The translations under genes were made by a program, and so were the position numbers. The notes under the pieces are model-generated. The model searched no databases and was not told the DNA's origin. It saw only the letters and a list, made by a program, of their open reading frames with translations. From Chloranthus sessilifolius (taxonomy: Eukaryota > Streptophyta > Magnoliopsida > Chloranthales > Chloranthaceae), in assembly GCA_021018995.1 (NCBI GenBank), contig CM037587.1:70947604-71011603 (forward strand): a stretch of 64,000 bases of DNA, read 5' to 3'. Below, in pieces: positions 54,547 to 64,000 of the stretch; within the stretch, counting starts at the first letter, position 1, and each line of letters begins with the position of its first letter.

Positions 54547-57038
54547 TGTTAAGACCTGAAAAGTACCACTTTTCACCCCTTAACTTAACCTCTGATTAGA
54601 CCCTTAGCCATCTAATAAGTTCTTGTTAAGTGTTTTATATAGGTAATAATCAGTAGTGAAACCAGGCCAGGAATCCTGCTAAGGAGCCTATTTTGGCATC
54701 AGAAGTCCCTCAGAAGGATGGACTCTGAATCCAGACCTGGAATGAGCCTCGTGCATCCAACTGAGCCTCCCAAGACTTTACAACAACTACTCGCGCAGCT
54801 CTCGCGAAGCTCAAGAGTAGAACACATCGTGCAGTCTCGCGCAATTCAAAGCAGACCTCTCTCAACCTCGCGCAGTTCGCTAAGAATGGCTGAGGAGAGA
54901 GAGCTTCAGGAGACTTCTCGCATAGCTGTCGCGTAGTGGCCGCGGGATGCAATTATCAGAAGAGAACTCCTCGCGCAGTTCTCGCGCCATTCAAGAAGAA
55001 AGCATCCTTCCAAAGAAGGAGCCATCCTTGCGAAGATTAATCAAGACATGAAACCTCGCGTAGTTCAGAACTCATTAAAGCCTCGCGAGGAAACTCGCAA
55101 AGTCCATTGAAGATAAGTGCTCGAGAAGTTCTCGCGCTATTCAAATCTGTCCTCGCGAAGATCAACCCAGCGATCGCGCAGCTACCTCGCGACTGCTTGA
55201 ACTCCAACCCCGCGACATCTAAGGCTTTGATGTCTACTCAACCTCGCGACTGCCTGAAGAGAAAACTAAGGCAACCTCGTGATGGTTGAAGCTTTAATAT
55301 CAAATCATCCTCATGAAGAGCAAGAGCTACCATGCGACAAGTCTGGGAAATAATGGCTACCTAGCGAAGCTCTGAACTTCAACTTCCATCTCTTCAGCAG
55401 AGGACCTTCTGGGAATTTCCAGCGATTAGGGCACACACTCCCACGCTCAAATCTCCGTGCACGTGCCCTAAGGCATCCAAGGATCACTATTCGGCCACGT
55501 GGCATCGTTAAAAATTAGGGTTTCCTAACCCTAATGCGCCGCCACACTACTACTATATAAACCCATACTTAGCCTAGGTTTAGACACCCTGGAATATCGG
55601 GGAACACATCTCATTTCTTGGAGACTTGATCTGAGATCATTTTTCTTTTCTTTTTGTAGCTGTAAGTAGTTTTCTTCTTTTTTTTCCTTCTCTCCATAGT
55701 CCAGCACTTGCTGGCTATGTCTTTGTATGCTTTTTGAACTAGATCAATGGAAGTTTTATAATAGGATTTGTACTCTGTAGGATTTGTGTTTGAATGTGAG
55801 ATGCTCTGTGCAAGGCTGCTGCCTTGTGATCTGCCATTGCTTTGGCTGTGATTCAAAGCAATGGAGGACTGATTCTAAGGGCCACTCAGATCCAAGTGAC
55901 CTGCGTGTCTGGGCTATCATGGTCATATACAGCCTTAGCCCCACCACAGGACCCACTAGATCTGAAATCCCCATAGGAGCTTGAGCTGGTAGCCTGGTGA
56001 CCATGGTGGTGGCAGCGATATTCTTATTTTGTCTTGGGCTCTGTGAGGAGGATTGCCTCTGGGATAGTCTGTGACCATTCAAGTGGACAGGTTATAGCCT
56101 TAGGGTGATTCTAATCCACCGATCCAAGATGGATCTTTCTTCTTTACACCTGAGCTTGTAGAAGCCTGGTGGGAGATTGTACAGAGGCAGACTCCCCTAT
56201 AATTGTATAGATCTGCTATCAGATGTTAGATCTGATCTGGTTATAGAGATTGTAGGCTTGTGACTGGACCATTGTAGCCTCACTCAAGCAATGGACAGCT
56301 AGATCGAAGGTTGTACTTAATCTCTTGTTGGTTCTATGTATCTGGGCTATCATGGTCCTATACAGCCTTAGCCCCACACATAGACTTTAGAGGTTGAGGT
56401 TCCCTATGGATTCTTGAGCTGGTAGCCTGGATGAAATAGTGCCTACAATGATTAACTTGTTTTGACCCATCCCTGGATTGTGGTTCCCCTATGGGATAGT
56501 CTGTGACCATTTGAGTGGACAGGTTATAACCTTAAGGGATTGAATCATGGCAGAGAGATGGGTTGAATCCTTTCTCCTCAATGGTGATAAAGTAGCCATT
56601 GGAAAGGATTTCTATAACATCATATCTGAATCTGAGTTACAAAGCTCCTTTGATCTAGGCTCAATAACATACTTCTCACCCTTTTATATTTATTTTCCAC
56701 ACTCCATCCATCCTCTCAACCCTTTCTGTAGTTTAGACATTAGGTTACCTTAGAATACCTAGAATAAGTGACCTTAAACTCCCCTCCTTTTTAGGACTGC
56801 CATATCTGTAGTCAGATCTGGAGGGACTACTAGAGATGGCTCCCTTGGAGCTGTAGATCACCTTTCCCTGTGGGACAAACTCTTACTTATCAAAACTTGC
56901 CACAATGGACCCTGTATCTTGCTGTCTAGGATTTCTTAGTTATGCTGATTCCATCCCTTGTTTTACTCTTTCTTTGATTTTTAAATTACTTTTACCACCA
57001 ACCAATAAAGTAAGCACACACTTAGAAATCCGCCAACA
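54547..57038 (+). repeat. Element C 3' LTR
   Basis: 2,492 bp. CTCGCG array at 54748-55370, TATA box at 55554-55561. At many array words where the 5' LTR has CA or TG, this copy keeps CG. Confidence 0.96.
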
Positions 57039-57222
57039 GTATCCTAGCAATCATTTATAGCTTCTATCGTTGCGACTTAATGCCTTAATAATAAAATCAC
57101 CATTCGATTTCGAAACAATAGTTTTTCTAAGGAATAATATTTGACAACCTGTGTTAAAAGATTGAACATGGACTAACGGCATGACTCATTAGTTAAGAAT
57201 CAAGTGACAAGTAGTAGCAAAG

Positions 57223-57253
57223 ACGAAAATAAAAGTGTCGCTTTTATTTTCGT
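57223..57253. repeat. 13-bp perfect inverted repeat
   Basis: ACGAAAATAAAAG, a 5-nt loop TGTCG, and CTTTTATTTTCGT. No T-run or coding context; could be the relic of a small transposon end or chance. Confidence 0.8.
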
Positions 57254-57554
57254 AAGATTTTTTTCGCTAATTGCATTTTTTGAGTAAGTCCCTAAAACTA
57301 TGATCTTCTAAACATACTAAAATGCATCATTTTGGGTAATATCTCGATAGAAGGTCGTTCGGAAAAAATTTTGTTCATAAACTTGAGGATTAGTTGAACA
57401 ACAATCACAATTGTTGTGGTTATCTCATAGCACATGGTCCATGCAAATTATGATCAAGGAACACATTACTTGAGCAAATAATAAAATATAATAAATATAT
57501 GACACTGGTATTGGATTTCTTTGGAATCAAATATGGTGTTCTTAATGTATTCCA

Positions 57555-57700
57555 CTTACAACAGAAATTATTTTTTATCACGTATATAACTTCACATATA
57601 TATGCTCCAATAATATAATGAAACATAACTAATATGGTAGGAAACTTCTACTATCAAAATAAAGACTTAAACAAAAACCCTCTACATAGTTTTATTATAG
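57555..57700 (+). repeat. Dispersed repeat, copy 2
   Basis: Matches 3240-3395; see ATGGTAGGAAACTTCT and ACAAAAACCCTCT. Confidence 0.6.
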
Positions 57701-58386
57701 CACTGCAGATCTCAACCAATTATTTAATTGAAAAATGAATTGAAGGTATCATGTAACTAAATTTTGACTACATCTATAACCCCACAACCACAAAATGAGT
57801 AGTTCGATTTGCAAACACCCATGATATTATACCAATGAAGCCAATAATGTTGATTGAGCACCATTCTCTCATTCATTTTAACAAAATATATGCTACTTAA
57901 ACCTCAATTGGAGGGGCTTGCTCGTGATTCGGGTGCTAAAACGAGGATTTCTTAAAGAGGGAAAAGGGACAAAGAGAAAAAAAAGGGGGGGATTACATGT
58001 GAAGTGAATGTGAGAGAACCAGTTCCAAAAAGGCATTCACTTGGACTGTCATTTGTTATTATTGCTAGAGCTAAAATTATGTATCACAATAATTGCAAGA
58101 GAGTTTGCTTTCACATTCAAATATCACACCTCCCACAACCTTAATAAAAATTATTTTTACTTATACATGCTTCTCTCAAGCACTTCATCAAATAGTTTAT
58201 GTGCACGACCTTAAAGTCGTCATTACTGCAATCAAAATATCATAACATCATCACTATATATGTTATCGACGTTGAGAAAGAAAATTGGGACTAGCAGACC
58301 CAACTCTGGCAATGTTGCTCCTCTAATGAGAGAACACCAAATTGACCTCTATATATGTACCCATCTGGGTACATGGAATAAAACCC

Positions 58387-59998
58387 TGTAGACACCCAAA
58401 TTTGGCCCAATGTCCGATCGAAACATATTTCAAGAGAGGGGCATTTTTTGAGCTTTTGATGGCATGTATGGAACCCTTAGGAATTACCCCAAACCTTCAG
58501 GAATCACCCTAGATCCCTTCGGAACCTATCCCGAACCTTTAGAAAATAGTCCCGACCCTTAGAACCCATTCCCAACCCTAAACCTAACCTTCCTGGATAG
58601 TGGATGAGGAAGGGTGCACCGGAATTGGCTACGACCCTCTACGACAATCAAGTCCCATATCATTGAAGAATAGAGGTCATCAGCTTTCCAAGGGTCTAAG
58701 AATCGGCCCAATCGGAGGTCGACATCAAAAGATATAGCAAACCAAGCCCGGAGGGCATAAATGTAAATACATGGGGGGCCCTTAGGGACTTGGTGCAACT
58801 AATAGTTGCGCTAGGCCATTTCTCCACAGAAATGGCATGGCGCATCTAATAGTTGCGCCAACAATAAACTTTGCCTGGCGCAACTAATAGTTGTGCCAGA
58901 TTTAAAAGTGGGGCCCACCCTCGCGAGGCAACTTCCAGCACTATTCATTACTGTTTTACTGTACATTTGCCTGACACAACTATTAGTTGCGCCAGGCATA
59001 TAAACATAACTATTGGTTTTTACCCTGAAAATCATAATTGGGGTTTGACTTGTTGACCATCTTGACCCTTAGGGTGTGTTTTGCTAGTTCTGTTGCACCC
59101 TTTTAAAGTCTATTTGCACCCCTTTAAGTGGCTTAAGGCCTTCCCCCATCATCCACCATTGGAGGACCTTCCCACACATTTCAATGCTCTAAAAACCCAA
59201 GGAAAACTTAGATTGCCCATTACCTAATTGCTAATCCAATTAGGACTTTAACCCCTCACTAATCCTCCCTTCCTCTCTAAATAAAGAGTCACCCCTCTTG
59301 CTTAGGGGTTGAGAATTTTTCTTAAGAGAGAAAGAGCTCCAAGTGAGAAGTTCTTCCTCCCTTTGGTGCACTATTTTCACCTAAAATCCAAAATTCAAAA
59401 ACCCTTCCCAAGCTTGCGCTTACACTCAAAACCCTTAGCCTAGGTGTGTGTGATCCCCTAGCCTCTCTTCTCCATCTCCTAGCTAGTAGGCCTTAGTGGT
59501 TAGAACCCCTTTTTCCACCATTCAAGCCTCCAAAAGCTCATCAAAAGCAAGTCAAGCAAGGCTCCTCTACGGTGCTACAAGGGCTCTGGCTCTCCCATTT
59601 CTTCTCCTATCTCTTTCTAGTTCCCACCATCCTCCCATTTGTGCCATTACGCCGCTGACCTTTCGGTAGGAACAGAGGGGCACAAATAGGATTCTAAGCC
59701 CTTTTGGGCAAGAGAAAGCTATTTTCTTTTTCTTTTACTTCATTTATTTTTGACCATTAGTAGAAACCGTGTTAAGCGGGTTGATCGGGTGCCTAACACC
59801 TTCCCGATCGATAACCGAAGCCCCTACCCAAGAGCCTTTGGTGTGGATCGGATTCAGAGTCATATTTTTAGCACTTCAGTGCTCATAAAAATGAACTAGG
59901 TATCTCGGGACACTGAAAGCTTAGGGTGGCGACTCTATATTTTTTCGTTAGAGAGTGCATCGTCGCGACGGGATCGTCCCGACTCCCACGGTTGCACA
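58387..59998 (+). repeat. Element E 5' LTR
   Basis: 1,612 bp, TG...CA. Palindromic array at 58790-58996, TATA-like TATAAACA at 58999-59006 immediately after it. No second copy in the window, so the end is set by the PBS and the CA dinucleotide. Confidence 0.82.
58790..59006 (+). promoter_or_regulatory. GCGCAACTA palindrome array plus TATA in E LTR
   Basis: Four long palindromes built on GCGCAACTAATAGTTGCGC: at 58791 (GTGCAACTAATAGTTGCGC), 58840 (GCGCATCTAATAGTTGCGC), 58878 (GCGCAACTAATAGTTGTGC) and 58974 (ACACAACTATTAGTTGCGC). TATAAACA follows the last one directly. Confidence 0.85.
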
Positions 59999-60000
59999 GA

Positions 60001-60018
60001 TGGCGACTCTGCTGGGGA
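60001..60018 (+). promoter_or_regulatory. Element E primer-binding site (tRNA-Arg type)
   Basis: TGGCGACTCTGCTGGGGA, two bases after the LTR end. The plant tRNA-Arg complement is TGGCGACTCCACTGGG, so two internal mismatches. Confidence 0.75.
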
Positions 60019-61391
60019 GTAGCTAGTAGAGCTTCCCCTTAAACTTGGCCTTGTAATTTTTTATTTTTACTAACATGTTATTGCTGTTTTTTTAGTTTAT
60101 TTTTACTTTTTTTTTTAACTCTCCCCTCCGATTAAGTCATTTTACTTACCCCTACTTTTCCATCATTTATGAGCCTTAACCGATTGGCGGGCCTACTTGC
60201 GCAATGGTCCTTTATTTTCCTTACTTTTTCATCATTTTAGTGCCTTAGCCGATTGGCAGGCCTACTAGGGCATTGTCTTTTAATTCCCTTAATTTTTCAT
60301 CATTTAAAGTTTCTTAGCCTATTGGCGAGCCTACTTGTGCACTCATATCCCAATAGTGGACGCCGGCCCGTAGGGGCGGCACGAGATCATCACTCCCGGT
60401 CTTTGAACTAAAGAAAACTTTCAAAAAAAAGAGAAAAGCTTTGAAAAAAATTAAAATTGAACCAAGCTAGGGAGCTTAATTAATCTGTTTTTACGGGATA
60501 GATTTTTTAAAAGGGTTGGGTTTAGGCACACATACAAACACTCGAGTCTTAGTATGGCGGCAACCCCTAGTGGTGATGATCTAGAAAAGTCCCAGCCCAC
60601 CTAGTATCTGAGAAGGCGCTCACGCCGGAGGTATATCGGGTGGGTTCCCATCCCAAAAAGCTTAAAACCCTTCGGGAGCGCGCTAACGAGTTATACCAGA
60701 CTCAAACCCTTTAGGTGCGGTCAGGAGAGAATCGATCATCAAAAACTGCTCAGTTCTCGAAAGCCTAGCTTCCACAAAAACCAAAAAAAGAGACTCATTT
60801 CAGGATCACATCATCTTTTTCTTCGAGGACCAGCTTTTTTCTGGCGCAAGTATTAGTTAGCGATTAAACACTGGAATTTTATTAGTTGCGCCAGCTTTAA
60901 AAACCAAAATTTTACCTTGGCGCAACTAATAGTTGCGCCAGTGTAAAATCAGTCCTCTGCAACTTGGGCGCATGTATTAGTTGCGTCAGGTTTGTTTTGC
61001 ACTACACCAACCCGAATTTGTGGCCTTCTTCATATCCCGAGTTCCCCAATTAGTGTGCTTAGTGCCTTGTTTGGGCCCCGCCATCTCCAACACCCAATAC
61101 GCCCCCGTCGGTCAAAAGAGGGCAACTTCTTTTTGGCTCATTCTAGGGGATCGGGTTGTTCGCCTCAATTTTCGTGCCTTCAATAGATCAAAGGTTCTCC
61201 TTCGATTCTTCCAAAGTGCATCGGAATCGTCGCCGCTGGTCTTGAAGTAAGGTATGAGAGCCACCCGAAAAGGGAGTTCCAAGGCCTCGGAACCTTTGTT
61301 TTTCAAAAAAAATTTCAAATTTTTTTTTTTTTAATAAATATATATATATATATATAACCCAAAAATATATATAGTTTGTGGTGCCGGCACA
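60019..61391 (+). other. Element E leader with a second palindrome array
   Basis: Noncoding; includes three copies of a CCGATTGGCGGGCCTACT-like word at 60180, 60248 and 60313 spaced about 65 bp. The array at 60841-60989 repeats the LTR palindrome: GGCGCAAGTATTAGTTAGCG, TTAGTTGCGCCAG, GGCGCAACTAATAGTTGCGC and GGCGCATGTATTAGTTGCG. A T-run and (AT)n lie at 61319-61359, just before the first ORF. Confidence 0.7.
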
Positions 61392-62580
61392 ATGGCTTCA
61401 TCTTGCCATCCACCGTCCCGTAGGGGAAGAAGGAGGAGGATTTTTGGGCCTTATCCAAGGCACCCTTACTCGAGCCGCTCCCAAAGAATGTTGTGGGTAG
61501 TGGACCCGGCTTATGCCGATCCTGACTCATCCCTGCCACATTCTCCAACCCACTCCCATTCGGCGCCCCCATATTCCCAACCATTACCCCCCAGAATATC
61601 CAAAGTCGTACCCCCGTTCTCCATCTTTTGCCCAAACCATGTTGATGCCAAATCTGACCCATTTCCCATCCACACAAAACCCAAACCCATTTTCCCAATC
61701 CACATCCATGCCCCAATTCCCATCATCCCCCAATAGACCCGATCCACCCGCATTCACATACACCACTTTCGCCTTTATCCGCCAGAAATCCCCATCCACC
61801 CGGGTCATGCCCATTTTATCAGAGCCATGCCCAACTTTCCTCATCCCTCCTCATCATACCCCCATCATCCCAAAACATACCAAATACATCCCTCATCCAC
61901 CCCATACCCCCCACCTACCATGGACATGCCCTGACATTATCTTTGCTATGCCCATTTTCCCACCACCTCCATCCCATCTATACCCCATCATCCCTTAAAT
62001 CCCCATCTCCATCCCCCTCCCCCACGACCATGATGGAGGAGATGTTCTAAGCCTATTCCATGTGGAAGGCTTCTCAAAATAACCCCCCTCCTCTTTCACA
62101 CCTCATGTCCCTAAACCCGTCTCACACCCTAGCCAATCTCCATGCCTTACTCCCCATCCCCATCAACCCCCATAATCCACACCACCCAAACCCCCATTAC
62201 CCACATACCCCAAGGCCCATTGGCCCAAACCCCCTTTTCTCACATATCCCAGGGGGCCATGGCCCAATACCCCACCACCCAAACCTACCCAGGGTCCATG
62301 GCCTAGACCCATCAAGGCCTATTGGGCCAGACCCACCAGGGGCCCATGGCCCAGACCCATCAAGGCCCCTTGGCCCAGACCCACCAAGGGCTCATGGGCC
62401 AGGTCCACCAAGGGCCATGGCCCAGACCCATCAAGGAACATTAGGCTAGACCCATCAAGGCCCATTGGGCCAAACCCCTCAAGGGCCATTGGCCCATACC
62501 TACCCAGGCCCACTGACCCACACCCACTAAGGGCCCGTACCCAAACCTACCAAGGGTCCATGGCCCAAACCTATCAGAGC
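61392..62580 (+). pseudogene. gag: Element E gag N-terminal region, Pro-rich, with octapeptide repeats
   Basis: ATG at 61392: MASSCHPPSRRGRRRRIFG, basic start. Frames then change, but all read Pro/His/Ser-rich sequence (61513-61998 and 62060-62449). An EMF-stop-AYSMWKASQN stretch spans 62040-62075. From 62205 to 62580 a 24-bp tandem repeat (GGCCCAGACCCATCAAGG plus 6 variable bases) encodes GPDPSRPI/GPDPPGAH-type octapeptides. The capsid-like gag core normally found next is missing: the sequence passes within ~200 bp to the gag C-terminus. So gag is internally deleted and frameshifted. Confidence 0.65.
62205..62580 (+). repeat. 24-bp tandem repeat, about 14 degenerate units
   Basis: Units such as GGCCCAGACCCATCAAGG and GGCCCAGACCCACCAAGGG followed by GCCCAT, GCCCCTT or GCTCATG. 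The regular core at 62300-62450 encodes eight-residue repeats; both ends are degenerate. Confidence 0.85.
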
Positions 62581-62791
62581 AAAGGAACGAGAAGAGAATG
62601 GGGGGCGATGTCCAGAACATAGTCAATACCCGACCTAATAACAATACAACCCCGTTTCAATTTCAGGCTGTCCCACCAGCACTTGTTAGGCCTGAGCAGA
62701 CGCAAAGAATGGGAAATGAACAAGGAATGCAAATGACTCGGAATAGAGGAGAGCCCGCTACGACCGAGTCTTCACACCTCTGGGGCAATCA

Positions 62792-63442
62792 TTGACTGTA
62801 CTTTTGCCCCTATTAATAGAAAAGGGATTAGTGTCTATCCACCAACCACAACCTCCTCCTCACCCGATCCCAAGGAACTATGACCCAAATACCCACTACA
62901 ATTTTCATCAGGGTCCGGGTCACCCTACTGATCGTTGCTTCCCATTGAAGCATGCCATCCAGGATTTGATCGATGCTAGGAAAATCATTCCCCCTGCACC
63001 CTCTCAGCATGCTAATATTCACCAAGTGCCACTACACCCACATCCCACCAGAGGAGCAGGTCCCAGGCCCACCATCGAAATGATAGAAGGTGAGGAGGAG
63101 TTTGAATTTGACCCATCCAATTATATCAGTGATCGGGAGAATTATGTGGCACCATTGCCAAGGAACGATGAAGAAAGAAATGTTGGGGTAATTGAACTCC
63201 TAAATTTGTCTAAATATTTCCCCAACCCAACCCCACAATTTGAATCCTTGGATGTCCGGGTATACTTTCCGTCCACCACACCCGCCAATTATGTAAATAT
63301 CAATGCATACCAACCATACACCACAACCCCCATCAATTACCCTATAAGCCCCCAATCCTGCACACCGCCAGTTATCAATGGCCTGCGCCCGCCCCATTTT
63401 AACTACCACCATACACCACAACCCCCATTGATTACCGTATAA
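62792..63442 (+). pseudogene. gag: Element E gag C-terminal region with zinc-finger-like motif
   Basis: The motif YNFHQGPGHPTDRCFPLKH (Y-x-x-H...GH-x-T-x-x-C) followed by AIQDLIDARKI is the Tat/Ogre gag C-terminal signature. Then GPRPTIEMIEGEEEFEFDP and IELLNLSKYFPNPTPQF. A 95-bp tandem duplication (63313-63407 and 63408-63502) shifts the frame, so the protein continues in another frame from 63403. Confidence 0.75.
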
Positions 63443-63510
63443 GCCCCCAGGCCCCCAATCCCACACCCACACCTGGCAATTACCAATGGCTTACGCCCAT
63501 CCCATCACCC
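63313..63510 (+). repeat. 95-bp tandem duplication in E gag
   Basis: Units begin ACCATACACCACAACCCCCA at 63313 and 63408 and share AAGCCCCCA and CAATGGC(C/T)T(G/A)CGCCC. The 95-bp period is not a multiple of three and accounts for the frame change. Confidence 0.8.
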
Positions 63511-64000
63511 CAATTTTCGTCGGCAAACTTTACCACCCTGGTCAATTACCTAACGGCACATCAGACCCGCCATCTCTCGCTAACACCTACTAGCTATCAA
63601 TGGCCTACTTTTACCTCCTTCCCTCCAATGCCACCACCCTCAAGCTTTACCACCCCCATTTGGCCCAATCTTTCCACCCAACCCGCTACCACCGAGGTGA
63701 ATCAAGTATTGCCCACACCTCCTAGGCCGACAGTACAAGAGCCTCAAGTACAAGCGGCCATACCTTTCCAGCTCTCGAGACCCACATATGATCCTCATCG
63801 AGTCCTGCTAAGCTACGAACAAACAGATGTCAATGCCAGCAGCAGCAACAAAGAAGGGGCAGTAGATTTGGTTACCAAGTCAGGGAGGATATCAAAGCAG
63901 CAAGAAGCACCAGCTGCAACACAGGCCCAACCCGAAGGAAAGAAAGACAGTGCGGTGAACCCCTTCAAGAAGATGAGTCGAGAACATATACTGAAGACTC
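63403..64000 (+). CDS. Element E gag-protease linker, open at the window end
   Basis: 199 codons without a stop after the TAA at 63400. Pro-rich and Thr-rich (NYQWLTPIPSPQF, PPMPPPSSFTTPIWP), then QVQAAIPFQLSRPTYDPHR, DLVTKSGRISKQQE and FKKMSREHIL. The TKSGRISK segment corresponds to the TRSGRVY-type linker before the protease in Tat/Ogre elements. The lack of stops over this length shows E is less decayed than its neighbours here. Confidence 0.7.

Larger units (their letters stand above)
31533..57038 (+). mobile_element. Element C: Athila-type element lacking pol, host of nested element D
   Basis: LTRs 31533-34020 and 54547-57038 begin TGTTAAGACC and end CCAACA; exact duplications GTATC lie at 31528-31532 and 57039-57043. 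Without D (14,370 bp plus its 5-bp duplication) C is about 11.1 kb. It has a tRNA-Asp PBS, gag with a zinc knuckle, an internal CGCG array, the extra ORF, a small second ORF, an internal PPT-like motif and the terminal PPT. Protease, RT, RNase H and integrase are absent. gag and PBS place it with Athila. It depended on an autonomous relative, possibly of D's kind. Confidence 0.95.
57044..58386. other. Host intergenic sequence between C and E
   Basis: No gene recognised. It holds a short perfect hairpin (57223-57253) and a copy of the dispersed repeat (57555-57700). It continues the upstream flank of the Ulp1-like gene, displaced by element C. Confidence 0.6.
58387..64000 (+). mobile_element. 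Element E: Tat/Ogre-like Ty3/gypsy element, 5' part
   Basis: LTR 58387-59998 begins TGTAGACACCC and ends TTGCACA. The PBS TGGCGACTCTGCTGGGGA follows, close to the tRNA-Arg complement used by Ogre/Tat elements. The interior starts with a 1.4-kb leader carrying the GCGC palindrome array, then a Pro-rich gag region and the gag-protease linker, open at the window end. The GTCGCGACGGGATCGTCCCGAC block before the LTR end is also typical of this lineage (general knowledge). Pol and the 3' LTR lie outside. Confidence 0.85.

Noticed and set aside
62319..62644. Long antisense open frames over the 24-bp repeat
   Set aside because: They mirror the Gly/Pro codons of the sense repeat; no independent coding features.

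Overview
The window looks like repeat-rich intergenic DNA of a flowering plant, probably a dicot. The evidence is retroelements primed by plant initiator-Met, Asp and Arg tRNAs, Athila-type, chromovirus and Tat/Ogre-type Ty3/gypsy elements, and exons with plant GT-AG introns. The species cannot be named. About 85 percent of the 64 kb is LTR retrotransposon; I saw no tRNA, rRNA or CRISPR.

Layout. (1) 1-635: right end of an LTR related to element A. (2) 636-5002: old host sequence with short repeats, a degenerate coiled-coil fragment and a small TATA-headed degenerate gene. (3) Element B, 5008-15901, minus strand: chromovirus with gag, pol, chromodomain and an extra 3' ORF. (4) Element A, 16959-26169, plus strand: chromovirus-derived, lacking RT, RNase H and integrase but keeping the extra ORF; target duplication ATTTG. 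(5) Solo LTR, 27582-30362; duplication GTATT. (6) Element C, 31533-57038, plus strand: Athila-type without pol; duplication GTATC. (7) Element D, 39301-53670, minus strand, nested in C: Athila-type with all pol domains, broken; duplication GTCAA. (8) 57039-58386: host sequence. (9) Element E, 58387 to beyond the window end, plus strand: Tat/Ogre-like LTR, tRNA-Arg-type PBS and a proline-rich gag. Removing A and the solo LTR leaves the exons of one minus-strand DUF1985/Ulp1-like gene (15903-31417) whose catalytic Cys box is destroyed.

Most notable pattern. Elements A, B, C and D, from two Ty3/gypsy lineages, all carry the same kind of extra ORF before the 3' LTR: basic N-terminus, a conserved core resembling 'putative plant transposon protein'/ATHILA ORF-1 families and, in A, B and D, an acidic C-terminal tail. 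In all five families A-E the LTR also carries an array of a short family-specific CpG-containing palindrome (TCGA, CTCGAG, CGCG, TTCGAA or GCGC core). The same word is arrayed again internally, about 200-650 bp upstream of the start codon of the extra ORF (A-D) or first ORF (E), often next to a TATA box. This suggests a second, internal promoter built from the LTR's own recognition sites, and possibly a self-recognition system of accessory protein plus cognate palindrome, comparable in logic to VANC anti-silencing proteins of VANDAL transposons. The arrays and ORFs are seen directly; the functional link is inference.
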